Below are positions 26,842 through 35,102 of a DNA stretch of 64,000 bases, in pieces. A program made the translations under genes and the position numbers. Position 1 is the first letter of the stretch. The number at the start of each line of letters is the position of its first letter. The notes beneath the pieces are model-generated. The model searched no databases. It saw only the letters and a list, made by a program, of their open reading frames with translations, and had not been told where the DNA came from. The stretch is from an uncultured Bacteroidia bacterium. GTDB taxonomy: Bacteria; Bacteroidota; Bacteroidia; Bacteroidales; F082. Location of the stretch: contig CACYHX010000030.1 of assembly GCA_902774365.1 (NCBI GenBank), positions 25,705 through 89,704 on the forward strand, in the 5' to 3' direction.

Positions 26842-28686
26842 ATGTGTGGAATAGTTGCTTATGTAGGCCAGCAAGAGGCCTATCCCATTCTCATCGAGGG
26901 CTTGAAGCGTCTCGAATATCGTGGCTACGACAGTGCCGGCGTGGCGCTGCTCAACGAGGCTAACGAACTCAACGTCTATAAAGCTAAAGGAAAGGTGTCC
27001 GACTTGGAGGCCTTTGCTTCTTCCAAGGATGTCAGCGGTCACATCGGCATCGCCCACACCCGTTGGGCCACCCACGGAGAGCCCAACCAGGTGAACGCCC
27101 ACCCGCATATGTCGCAATCAGGTCGCATCGCCTTGATTCACAATGGCATCATCGAAAACTACCTCAGCCTCCGTAAGGAACTGGAGAAACGTAGCTTTAC
27201 CTTCAAGTCGTCGACCGACACGGAGGTGCTTACCAACCTCATCGAAGACGTGCAGCAGAGCGAGCATGTCGACCTCTTTGAGGCCGTGCGCATCGCCCTG
27301 AACCACGTGGTGGGTGCCTATGCCATCGCTATCGTGGAGAAAGGTCACCCCGACGAATTGATTGCCGCCCGTAAGGGCAGCCCCATGGTCATCGGCATCG
27401 GCGAGGACGAGTATTACATCGCCTCCGACGCCACGCCCATTGTGGGCCGAACCCAAAAGGTGGTCTACCTTGAGGATGAGCAAGTGGTTCGTATCAAGTT
27501 AGGCGAAGAACTGCACATCAAGACCATCCAGGACGTGGAGGCCATGCCTTACGTGCAGGAGCTGAAGATGAACCTCGACAGCATCGAGAAGGCCGGCTTT
27601 GACCACTTCATGATGAAGGAGATCTACGAGCAGCCTACCATCGTGCGCGACACCATGCGTGGACGTCTGCATCCCGAAGCCAACACCGTGCGTCTCGGCG
27701 GCATTTTACAATACGAGAAACAGCTGCTCTATGCCGACAATATCGTCTTTGTGGCTTGCGGTACCTCGTGGCACGCCAGCCTTGTTGGTAGCTATCTCAT
27801 CGAAAAACTGGCGAAGATCCGCGTCAAGGTGGAGTATGCCTCTGAGTTCCGTTACCGCGACCCCGTGGTCACGCCGCACGACGTGGTGATTGCCGTGTCG
27901 CAGTCGGGTGAGACCGCCGACACGCTGGCCGCTATACAGCTGGCGAAGGAGAAAGGCGCCGTGGTGTTAGGCATCTGCAATGTCATCGGATCGTCCATCT
28001 CGAGAGCCACCGATGCAGGCATCTACACTCACGCAGGACCGGAAATCGGCGTGGCATCCACCAAGGCCTTCACCTCGCAGGTGACCGTGATGGCTATGCT
28101 GGCCTTACGTCTCGCTGAGCTGAAAGGCTCGATGAAAGACGAGGAACGCCTTGAATTCATACAAGAGCTGGACCGCATTCCCGATAAGATACAATGGACC
28201 CTCGACCACAGCGGCCATGTGAAAGACATCGCCGAGAAATATAAGGATGTGCATAATATGTTGTATCTCGGCCGTCTGCAGAACTATCCCGTGGCCCTCG
28301 AAGGCGCCTTGAAGCTGAAGGAAATCTCCTACATCCATGCCGAAGGCTATCCTGCCGCTGAGATGAAACACGGTCCCATCGCCTTGATCGACAAGGATAT
28401 GCCAGTGGTCTTCATTGCCACCAACCACAGCACCTACGAGAAGGTGCTGAGCAACATCCAGGAGGTGAAAGCGCGCGACGGCAAGATCATTGCCATCGTT
28501 AGTGAGAAGGACGTGTTGGCCCGCAAGATGGCCGATTATGTCATCGAGATTCCTGAGACGGAGTGCCTCTATTCGCCGTTGTTGGCGACGGTGCCCTTGC
28601 AGATATTGGCCTACCACATCGCCGTGATGCGAGGTTGCAACGTCGACCAGCCGCGCAACTTGGCGAAGTCGGTGACGGTAGAATAA
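26842..28686 (+). CDS. glmS: Glutamine--fructose-6-phosphate aminotransferase (isomerizing)
   Basis: Makes glucosamine-6-phosphate, the first step to UDP-GlcNAc for peptidoglycan and LPS. The 614-residue protein begins MCGIVAYVGQQEA, exposing the catalytic Cys after Met removal, with TRWATHGEPNQVNAHPH in the glutaminase domain. Two SIS isomerase domains follow (CGTSWHASLVGSYLIE, SQSGETADTLAAIQLAK, YLGRLQNYPVALEGALK). The C-terminus NLAKSVTVE is the conserved tail. A bidirectional terminator follows at 28690. Confidence 0.98.
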   Translation: MCGIVAYVGQQEAYPILIEGLKRLEYRGYDSAGVALLNEANELNVYKAKGKVSDLEAFASSKDVSGHIGIAHTRWATHGEPNQVNAHPHMSQSGRIALIHNGIIENYLSLRKELEKRSFTFKSSTDTEVLTNLIEDVQQSEHVDLFEAVRIALNHVVGAYAIAIVEKGHPDELIAARKGSPMVIGIGEDEYYIASDATPIVGRTQKVVYLEDEQVVRIKLGEELHIKTIQDVEAMPYVQELKMNLDSIEKAGFDHFMMKEIYEQPTIVRDTMRGRLHPEANTVRLGGILQYEKQLLYADNIVFVACGTSWHASLVGSYLIEKLAKIRVKVEYASEFRYRDPVVTPHDVVIAVSQSGETADTLAAIQLAKEKGAVVLGICNVIGSSISRATDAGIYTHAGPEIGVASTKAFTSQVTVMAMLALRLAELKGSMKDEERLEFIQELDRIPDKIQWTLDHSGHVKDIAEKYKDVHNMLYLGRLQNYPVALEGALKLKEISYIHAEGYPAAEMKHGPIALIDKDMPVVFIATNHSTYEKVLSNIQEVKARDGKIIAIVSEKDVLARKMADYVIEIPETECLYSPLLATVPLQILAYHIAVMRGCNVDQPRNLAKSVTVE

Positions 28687-28689
28687 ACA

Positions 28690-28722
28690 GAAAAAGAGCA
28701 GCTCGACGAGCTGCTCTTTTTC
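28690..28722. terminator. Bidirectional terminator between glmS and tRNA-Leu
   Basis: AAAAAGAGCAGCTC pairs with GAGCTGCTCTTTTT across loop GAC. A-run and T-run flanks let it serve both converging transcripts. Confidence 0.85.
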
Positions 28723-28726
28723 TTCG

Positions 28727-28810
28727 TACCGAAGGCCGGGATCGAACCGGCACGAGTGTTACCTCATCGGTTTTTGAGACCGACGCGTCTACCGATTCCG
28801 CCACTTCGGC
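28727..28810 (-). tRNA. tRNA-Leu (anticodon CAA)
   Basis: A class II tRNA of 84 nt: acceptor GCCGAAG/CTTCGGT, discriminator A, anticodon stem TCGGT/ACCGA with loop CTCAAAA (anticodon CAA). It has a long variable arm (GAGGTAACACTC) and T-arm GCCGG-TTCGATC-CCGGC. CCA is not encoded. Confidence 0.95.
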
Positions 28811-28872
28811 ATGTGCTTCATCGCGTGAGTAAAATTTTCTCTTTTTTGTCTTGTCCGCTCGAAGAAAATCCC

Positions 28873-28880
28873 TAATTTTG
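28873..28880 (+). promoter_or_regulatory. -7 element of prs
   Basis: TAATTTTG, 32 nt upstream of the prs ATG. The gap 28811-28872 contains nothing else I can support. Confidence 0.55.
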
Positions 28881-28912
28881 CAGCCCGAAAATCACTCTAA
28901 AACGCCTTCAAA

Positions 28913-29848
28913 ATGTCAGGAAAAGTCGTTTCCATATTCGCTGGTAGAGCCACCAGGGACTTGGGCGCCAAGATAGCCGAAGCCTATGGTACTCAACTAG
29001 GTAAATCACAAGTCGTCGTCTTCTCCGACGGTGAGTTCCAACCTTCTTTCGAGGAGAGCATCCGTGGCCATCACGTGTTCATCGTGCAGTCCACCATGCC
29101 TTCCACCGACAACTTGATGGAGCTTTTGCTCATGATCGACGCCGCCAAGCGTGCCTCGGCACACAAGGTCATCGCTGTGATACCCTATTTCGGATGGGCC
29201 CGTCAGGACCGTAAGGACCAGCCCCGCGTGAGCATCGGATCTAAGTTGGTAGCCAATATGCTGACCGCTGCCCATGTGGACCGTATCATCACGATGGACC
29301 TTCACGCCGACCAGATCCAAGGCTTCTTCGACATCCCGATGGATGCCTTGTACGCCTCCAGCATCTTCATCGACCATATCCAGAAGATGAACATCGACAA
29401 CCTGCTGATTGCCGCTCCCGACTTGGGCGCCTCCAAGCGTGCTTCGGCCTATGCCAAGCGTTTGGGCTGCGACCTGGCTGTGTGCCACAAACAACGTGCA
29501 CGTGCCAACGTGGTGGAGAGCATGACCCTCATCGGCGATGTGAAGGACAAGAATGTCATTATCCTTGACGACATCATCGACACGGCCGGTACCATCGTGA
29601 AAGCTGGTCAGGTGATGATGGACAACGGCGCCAAGAGCGTCCGCGCCTTCGCTACCCATGCCGTGTGTAGCGGACCCGCCATGGAACGCCTCGACAACTC
29701 GGTGTTCAGCGAAGTGGTCGTCACCGACACTATCCCGCTGCCCGCCAACGCCTCCAAGAAAATCCGTGTGGTCAGCTCGGCACCCTTGTTTGCCGACGTC
29801 ATCCACCGTGTAGAATCATACGAGAGCATTAGCTCTTTATTTAAATAA
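28913..29848 (+). CDS. prs: Ribose-phosphate pyrophosphokinase
   Basis: Synthesises PRPP from ribose-5-phosphate and ATP. The 311-residue protein has GRATRDLGAKIAEAYG, FSDGEFQPSFEESIRG (flexible N-terminal region), PYFGWARQDRKDQPR (catalytic loop region), TMDLHADQIQGFFDIP and the PRPP-binding loop ILDDIIDTAGTI. Length matches class I PRPP synthases. rplY follows after 32 nt, and rplY and pth form the common PRPP synthase/L25/Pth neighbourhood. Confidence 0.98.
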   Translation: MSGKVVSIFAGRATRDLGAKIAEAYGTQLGKSQVVVFSDGEFQPSFEESIRGHHVFIVQSTMPSTDNLMELLLMIDAAKRASAHKVIAVIPYFGWARQDRKDQPRVSIGSKLVANMLTAAHVDRIITMDLHADQIQGFFDIPMDALYASSIFIDHIQKMNIDNLLIAAPDLGASKRASAYAKRLGCDLAVCHKQRARANVVESMTLIGDVKDKNVIILDDIIDTAGTIVKAGQVMMDNGAKSVRAFATHAVCSGPAMERLDNSVFSEVVVTDTIPLPANASKKIRVVSSAPLFADVIHRVESYESISSLFK

Positions 29849-29880
29849 CTAATTTATTAACAACCAAACAATTAAACACA

Positions 29881-30459
29881 ATGAAAACTGTATCATTGAG
29901 CGGTTCTCTTCGCGAGAACGTAGGGAAAAAGGATACTAAGGCATTGCGTAATGCCGAAATGGTTCCATGTGTCATGTACGGTGCCGGTGAAGAACAAATC
30001 CACTTCGCCACTGCCGAGAAGAACTTCACCAAGATCCTCTTCACCCCTGAGACTTACATCATCGACTTCGATGTCAATGGCAAGACCTACAAGACCATCC
30101 TGCAAGACATCCAGTATCACCCTGTGACCGACAAGGTGTTGCACGCCGACTTCCTCATCGTGAAGGAAGACAAGCCGATCACCGTCACCCTGCCTATCGC
30201 CCTCGAAGGCTCGGCTACCGGTGTCATGCGTGGTGGCAAACCCAAGATGGGTATTAAGAAGGTGAAGGTCGCCGGTCTCATCAAAGACCTGCCTGACTAC
30301 GTGAAGGTCAACATCAGCAACGTGAACATCAACGAAGCCATCAAGGTGAAGGACCTCGCTATCGAGAATGTCACGCCCGTTACCCCTGGCTACACCGTTA
30401 TTTTCGCTGTCAACGCCGCCCGTGGCGCCGCCGTTGCCGAAGAAGAAGCCGCAGAATAA
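29881..30459 (+). CDS. rplY: 50S ribosomal protein L25 (CTC form)
   Basis: A 192-residue 5S rRNA-binding protein. The N-terminal L25 domain (LSGSLRENVGKKDTKALRNA, CVMYGAGEEQIHFA) is followed by the TL5/CTC C-terminal beta domain (HADFLIVKEDKPITVTLPI, GVMRGGKPKMGIKKVKVAG). A short acidic tail (AEEEAAE) ends it. It lies 32 nt after prs and is followed by a strong terminator at 30479. Confidence 0.96.
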   Translation: MKTVSLSGSLRENVGKKDTKALRNAEMVPCVMYGAGEEQIHFATAEKNFTKILFTPETYIIDFDVNGKTYKTILQDIQYHPVTDKVLHADFLIVKEDKPITVTLPIALEGSATGVMRGGKPKMGIKKVKVAGLIKDLPDYVKVNISNVNINEAIKVKDLAIENVTPVTPGYTVIFAVNAARGAAVAEEEAAE

Positions 30460-30478
30460 TCATTTATTCACCCATACG

Positions 30479-30508
30479 AATAGGCCGTCTTCGGGCGGCC
30501 TATTTTTT
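30479..30508 (+). terminator. Terminator of prs-rplY
   Basis: AATAGGCCG/CGGCCTATT stem around loop TCTTCGGG, followed by a T-run. Confidence 0.85.
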
Positions 30509-30645
30509 AGTTTTTGGAATTTGCTTCGCAAAGAAATCAATCAAAAATCAATCAAAATACTTAAAGAAATATGTGCTTAAGAAAGATTTTTGAACGATTT
30601 CTTGGCCGTAGGCCAATCCCAAATAGGGAAACAAAAGAAGAAAAC

Positions 30646-31209
30646 ATGAAATACCTGATAGCCTGTTTGGGAAATATCGGCGCTGAGTACGACAACACGC
30701 GCCATAATATCGGCTTCAAGATTGCCGACCGCCTGGCGAAGGACCTCGAAGGTTCCTTCACCACAGGACGTTTGGCCCAGACCGCAGAAATGAAGTTCAA
30801 GGGCAAGACCTTGCTCGTCATCAAGCCAACCACCTACATGAACCTGAGCGGCAAGGCGGTGAAATACTGGCTGCAACAGGAGAAGATTCCGATAGAGAAC
30901 CTGCTGGTCGTCAATGACGACATCGCATTGCCTCTGGGTACGTTGCGTCTCCGCAAACAGGGTGCCGATGGCGGTCACAACGGCCTGACCGACATCATCG
31001 AGAAGCTGGGTACCAACGTGTTCTGTCGTTTGCGTTTCGGCTTGGGCGACGACTTCCCGCGTGGCCGTCAGGTGGATTTCGTGCTGGGACAATGGAAGCC
31101 CTCAGAAGAGCCTATTGTCGACGAAAAAGTGGATCAAGCCGTCGAGATCATCAAGAGTTTTGTCACCCAAGGGGTGGACAGAACGATGAACCAGTTTAAT
31201 AAGAAGTGA
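30646..31209 (+). CDS. pth: Peptidyl-tRNA hydrolase
   Basis: Releases tRNA from peptidyl-tRNA that drops off ribosomes. The 187-residue protein starts MKYLIACLGNIGAEYDNTRH (first 20 residues), with the catalytic His in TRHNIGF. KPTTYMNLSGKAV, VNDDIALPLGTLRLR and GADGGHNGL are the other hallmark blocks. An in-frame ATG at 30571 would add 25 basic residues unlike any Pth, so I use 30646. It ends 8 nt before a large palindromic repeat shared with the convergent methyltransferase gene. Confidence 0.96.
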   Translation: MKYLIACLGNIGAEYDNTRHNIGFKIADRLAKDLEGSFTTGRLAQTAEMKFKGKTLLVIKPTTYMNLSGKAVKYWLQQEKIPIENLLVVNDDIALPLGTLRLRKQGADGGHNGLTDIIEKLGTNVFCRLRFGLGDDFPRGRQVDFVLGQWKPSEEPIVDEKVDQAVEIIKSFVTQGVDRTMNQFNKK

Positions 31210-31216
31210 TGACTTT

Positions 31217-31316
31217 ACGTCATTGCGAGGAGGAACGACGAAGCAATCTAGGGATGATACTTAATAATATAATGCCCCTAGACTGCTTCGTTCCTCGCAG
31301 TGACGTTAAACGTGGT
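31217..31316. repeat. 100-bp palindromic repeat between convergent genes
   Basis: The left arm starts ACGTCATTGCGAGGAGGAAC and the right arm ends CTTCGTTCCTCGCAGTGACGT (as its complement with few mismatches). An inner CTAGGG/CCCTAG pair surrounds an AT-rich loop. It can act as a bidirectional terminator. A lone left-arm copy is at 14879. Confidence 0.85.
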
Positions 31317-31317
31317 G

Positions 31318-32493
31318 TTAAGCTTGGTCCTCCGCCTCCCTCGCCTTCTTTTCCTTTAAGGATCCCTCAAAAATATCGAACCTCACGAAACGGCACTCCA
31401 ATGGTCCGTTCCAAATCGGGATTTTGGCCGTGGGCTTCAGCCCCACATGGCGCAGCGCCACCGCGTCGTCGGTGATGAGCCAACACTGGAAGCCTTGGAA
31501 GTTGTGCTTCAGCGTGCTGCCGATCTCCTCATACAGTTTGTCGATGTCGTCTTCCTCCAGACGGTCGCCGTAGGGTGGGTTGATGATGACGATGCCTCCG
31601 CCTTCGGGTGGGGTGAGGTCGTGCATATCTTTCTTCATCAGGTGGATGTCGTGCTGCAAGTGGGCGTAATTTATGTTGCCCTCAGCGATGGCTACGGCCT
31701 TCGGCGAGCGGTCGGAAGCCCAGATCTCGTAGTCGAAATCACAAATCTTTTCATCGGCTTCTTGACGGATGCGTTGCCAAAGCTCGGCGTCGTAGTCGTC
31801 CCATTTCATGAAGCCCCACTGCTTGCGATAATAGCCCGGCGGTATCTTCATCGCGTACATCGCTGCCTCGATGGGCAGGGTGCCCGAGCCGCACATGCAG
31901 TCGAGGAAGTTGCAGTCGGCTTTCCAGCCCGAGAGCAGGATGAGGCCTGCCGCCAGCACCTCGTTCATCGGCGCCTTGTCGACTTGTTTGCGGTAGCCAC
32001 GGTGGTGCAGGCTCTCGCCCGAGCTGTCGAAAAGGAGGGTCACCTTGTCCTCACGGATGTGAAGGCTGATGCGCAGGTCGGGGTTCAAGGTGTTGATGCT
32101 CGGACGGATGCCGTAGACGTCGCGAAACTGGTCGACGATGGCGTCTTTCATGCGCAGGCTGGCATATTGTGAGTGGGTGAAGAAGCGGCCACTCGTCACC
32201 GCATCGATGCAGAAGGTCTGGTCGGTGCGGATGAGTTCGCACCAGTTGATTTCCTGCACTTTCTTGTATAGCTCGTCGTCATTTTTGGCGAAGAAGGTCT
32301 TGAATGGCTTCAGTACCTTGAGGGCGGTGCGCACCTCGTAGTTGATGCGGTACATCAGTTCCTTGTTGCCTTCGCAGATGACGGCGCGGTGCATGGGACG
32401 CACGTTCTTGGCTCCCAAAGCCTTGATTTCCTTGACCAGCACGTCTTCGAGTCCGGCGGCGGTTTTGGTTATTAATTGGTAGTTGTCTTCCAT
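31318..32493 (-). CDS. THUMP-domain RNA methyltransferase (RlmL/YpsC-like)
   Basis: A 391-residue class I SAM-dependent methyltransferase, probably modifying 23S rRNA guanine as in the N-terminal RlmL half. An N-terminal ferredoxin-like and THUMP region covers about residues 1-160 (NYQLITKTAAGLEDVLVKEI, FFTHSQYASLRMKDAIVDQF). The Rossmann domain has the SAM motif LDCMCGSGTLPIEAAM and the catalytic NPPYGDRLEEDD. The start at 32493 (MEDNYQLIT) follows a -7 element, so the long open frame upstream is not used. Confidence 0.9.
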   Translation of the reverse strand: MEDNYQLITKTAAGLEDVLVKEIKALGAKNVRPMHRAVICEGNKELMYRINYEVRTALKVLKPFKTFFAKNDDELYKKVQEINWCELIRTDQTFCIDAVTSGRFFTHSQYASLRMKDAIVDQFRDVYGIRPSINTLNPDLRISLHIREDKVTLLFDSSGESLHHRGYRKQVDKAPMNEVLAAGLILLSGWKADCNFLDCMCGSGTLPIEAAMYAMKIPPGYYRKQWGFMKWDDYDAELWQRIRQEADEKICDFDYEIWASDRSPKAVAIAEGNINYAHLQHDIHLMKKDMHDLTPPEGGGIVIINPPYGDRLEEDDIDKLYEEIGSTLKHNFQGFQCWLITDDAVALRHVGLKPTAKIPIWNGPLECRFVRFDIFEGSLKEKKAREAEDQA

Positions 32494-32510
32494 AGGGGAT
32501 AAATTTGTGG

Positions 32511-32518
32511 CAAAGATA
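32511..32518 (-). promoter_or_regulatory. -7 element of the RNA methyltransferase gene
   Basis: TATCTTTG on the minus strand, 17 nt before the ATG at 32493. Confidence 0.55.
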
Positions 32519-32541
32519 AGGAATATTGTTGAATTGTGAGA

Positions 32542-32664
32542 TTCCCTATCGGGAATGGAGGCTTTTCTTCCATTAAATAAGCGGCGGCTGTAAGATTCTT
32601 CAACTCGTAAACATAACCAGCCGCCGTATAACAATACAAGATACAATGCCATTCCCGAAGGGAA
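32542..32664. repeat. MITE-like inverted-repeat element
   Basis: About 120 bp bounded by TATCGGGAATGG and CCATTCCCGAAGG, near-perfect inverted ends. Inside is the hairpin GGCGGCT...AGCCGCC around a ~30-nt loop. No gene is present in it. It fills the spacer between two divergent promoters. Confidence 0.6.
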
Positions 32665-32701
32665 ACTCAATAAAAATCTAAAAAGATACCGATAATTTTC
32701 T

Positions 32702-32709
32702 TATCTTTG
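32702..32709 (+). promoter_or_regulatory. -7 element of the S46 peptidase gene
   Basis: TATCTTTG, 57 nt upstream of the ATG at 32767. Confidence 0.55.
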
Positions 32710-32766
32710 CAGGCTCATTAACATGGAGTTTCTATATAAAAAATTGAACAACAATAATTTAAATCA

Positions 32767-34892
32767 ATGAAGAAAGTATTAGGAATCATCGCGATGGCCA
32801 TCATGGTTTCGGTGGGTCGCGTGTATGCCGATGAAGGCATGTGGCTCCCGATGTTCGTCGAGCGCCTGAACGCTTGGGCAGCGATGCCATGCCGAGCATG
32901 TTCTTCTGCACCGGTGAAATCGTCAGCGAGCACGGCTTGCTGTTCACCAACCACCACTGCGGCTACGGTGCCGTGCAAAAACTCAGCTCCGACGAGCACG
33001 ACTATCTGAAAGACGGCTTCTGGGCCAAGGACTATAGCGAAGAACTGCCCGCTCCCGACATGACTGCCAGCTTCCTCGTCCGCATGGAAGACGTGACGAA
33101 AGACGTCTTGGGCGTGGTCACCGACGACATGGACTACGAAGACCAGGTGAGCGCAAAGCGTGCCAAGATGAAGGAACTGGAAGTGGCTGCTTCCGAGAAT
33201 GGCAAGTACTATGCCATGGTGAAGAGCTTCTTCGAGGGTAACGAATACTATATGTTCGTCTACAAAGTCTACACCGACGTGCGTCTCGTGGGCGTCGCCA
33301 ATGCCTCCATCGGTAAGTTCGGTGGCGACACCGACAACTGGATGTGGCCCCGCCACACCGGCGACTTCAGCATCTTCCGCGTCTATGCCGACAAGGATGG
33401 CAACCCCGCCGCCTACAGCAGAGACAATGTGCCGTTGACTCCCAAGCACCACCTGCCCATCAGCCTCGACGGCGTGCAGAAGGACGACTTCACTATGATT
33501 TGGGGCTTCCCCGGCAGCACTGAGCGTTACATGTCGAGCTACGGCATCAACTACAACGTTGAGACTTTCTATCCCGCTATCATCGACATCTTCGGCACAC
33601 AGCTCAAAGTGATGGAAGAATACATGAAGGTGGACGACCACATCAACCTGATGTATGCCGACAACCACGCCGGCCTCGCCAACACCTGGAAGAACTTCAT
33701 CGGCCAGTGCGAAATGCTGCGCAAGAACAAGGTCGAAGAGAGAAAAGTGGCCTTGGAGCATGACTTCACCAGATGGATCAACGCCAACAACAAGACCGAA
33801 TACAAAGACGCCCTGCCGAACCTGAGAAAAGCCTACCAGAGCCTCGGCGAGGTGGCCAAGTATATCTATTATCCCAACTTCGTCGCCCAGGCAGGCCCTG
33901 CCGGCATCGCCGCTCAGTTTGCCGCCTACTATCAGGCTTATCTTGAAAAGGATAAGGATTCCCAAGAGATGTCGCTGATGATTCTCCAATCCATGAATGT
34001 CGACGACCTTTTTGCTGAGACGGACCAACAAGTCGAAAAGAAGACCTTCGCCGAGATGCTGAAGACCTACAAGGCCGCCTTTAAGGCTGAGGAACTCCCC
34101 GAAATCTACAACATCATCGACAAGAAATTCGGTGGCGACATTGACGCCTTCGCTGACGACGTGTATGCCAACTCCATCTTCGGCAACGCTGAAAACATCA
34201 AGGCCTTCCTGGCCAAGCCCAACCCCAAGAAGATCGGTAAGGACTATGCCTATATCATGAACACCTCGATGATGGAAGTCATCATCAACGCCATGCCTGC
34301 CTACCGCAATGCCATGGGTGCCGTGAGCGAGAACGACCACGTCTTCGTGAAGGGTCTGCGTGAGTACTACGCTGCCACCCAACCCGAGAAGAGCCTCTAT
34401 CCCGATGCCAACTCGACCATGCGTATGAGCTATGGCTCGGTGCAGGACTACATGCCCGCCGACGCTGTGCATTACGACTATGTGTGCACTGCCAACGGCA
34501 TCCTCGAAAAATACGTCCCTGGCGACTTCGAGTTTGACGCTCCCAAGCGCCTCATCGACCTCATCGAGAAGAAGGACTTTGGCGCCTATGCCGACGAAAA
34601 CGGCGAACTCATCGTGTGCTTCCTGTCGACCAACGACATCACTGGCGGTAACTCCGGTAGCCCCATCATGAACGGCAAGGGCGAACTCATCGGCCTCGCT
34701 TTCGACGGCAACTGGGAAGCCATGAGCGGCGACGTCAACTTCGAGCCTAAACTGCAGCGCACCATCAACGTCGACGTGCGTTACGTGCTCTTCATCATCG
34801 ACAAGTACGCCGGTGCCACCAACCTCATCGACGAACTCGACATTCGCAGAAGCGAACCCAAGCCGCTGCGCGTGGAAGAAGAAAAAATCTAA
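32767..34892 (+). pseudogene. S46 family dipeptidyl-peptidase (DPP7-like), disrupted near the N-terminus
   Basis: An exported serine peptidase that releases dipeptides in the periplasm. Residues 1-35 read as a signal peptide plus ADEGMWLPMFVERLN (to 32871). The family then continues in another frame from ERLGSDAMPSMFFCTGEI (32868 on). The ~25-30 residues normally found between these blocks are absent, so tens of bases are missing with a frameshift. Everything after is intact: catalytic His in TNHHCGYGAVQ, Asp in GGDTDNWMWPRHTGDF and Ser in TGGNSGSPIMNG. Eighteen residues after that Ser is Gly (AFDGNWEAMSGD), the residue linked to hydrophobic P1 specificity (DPP7) rather than Arg (DPP11). Confidence 0.85.
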
Positions 34893-34912
34893 CATTAGGT
34901 CTAATATTTGTA

Positions 34913-34952
34913 GAAAGGCGGGGGCCATGCGGCCTCTGCCTTTCTTTTTTTG
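34913..34952 (+). terminator. Terminator of the S46 peptidase gene
   Basis: AGAAAGGC/GCCTTTCT stem with an inner GGCC-ATGC-GGCC hairpin, followed by seven or more T. Confidence 0.8.
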
Positions 34953-35071
34953 GGTGAAGATGATAGACAATGGTAGGAAATGCAGGCTTGTAATAGTTTG
35001 ATTTTTAATAACTTGATGTTATGGATAAATAGACAAAGCCTTTTCTTCATCTTGTATTGCATTTTATTGTG

Positions 35072-35079
35072 TATTTTTG
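35072..35079 (+). promoter_or_regulatory. -7 element of the CotH-like gene
   Basis: TATTTTTG, 23 nt before the ATG at 35103. It excludes the in-frame ATG at 34980. Confidence 0.55.
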
Positions 35080-35102
35080 CACTGATAATCAAGCTAGTTA
35101 TT

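Noticed and set aside
30571-30645. 25-residue N-terminal extension of Pth
   Set aside because: Residues are unlike any Pth N-terminus, and the canonical start MKYLIACLGN is at 30646.
32718-34970. 750-codon open frame opposite the S46 peptidase gene
   Set aside because: Low-complexity Val/His/Asp-rich antisense shadow; the plus strand encodes the S46 catalytic motifs.
34980-35102. N-terminal extension of the CotH-like protein from an ATG at 34980
   Set aside because: It lies upstream of the -7 element at 35072, and the signal peptide starts cleanly at 35103.
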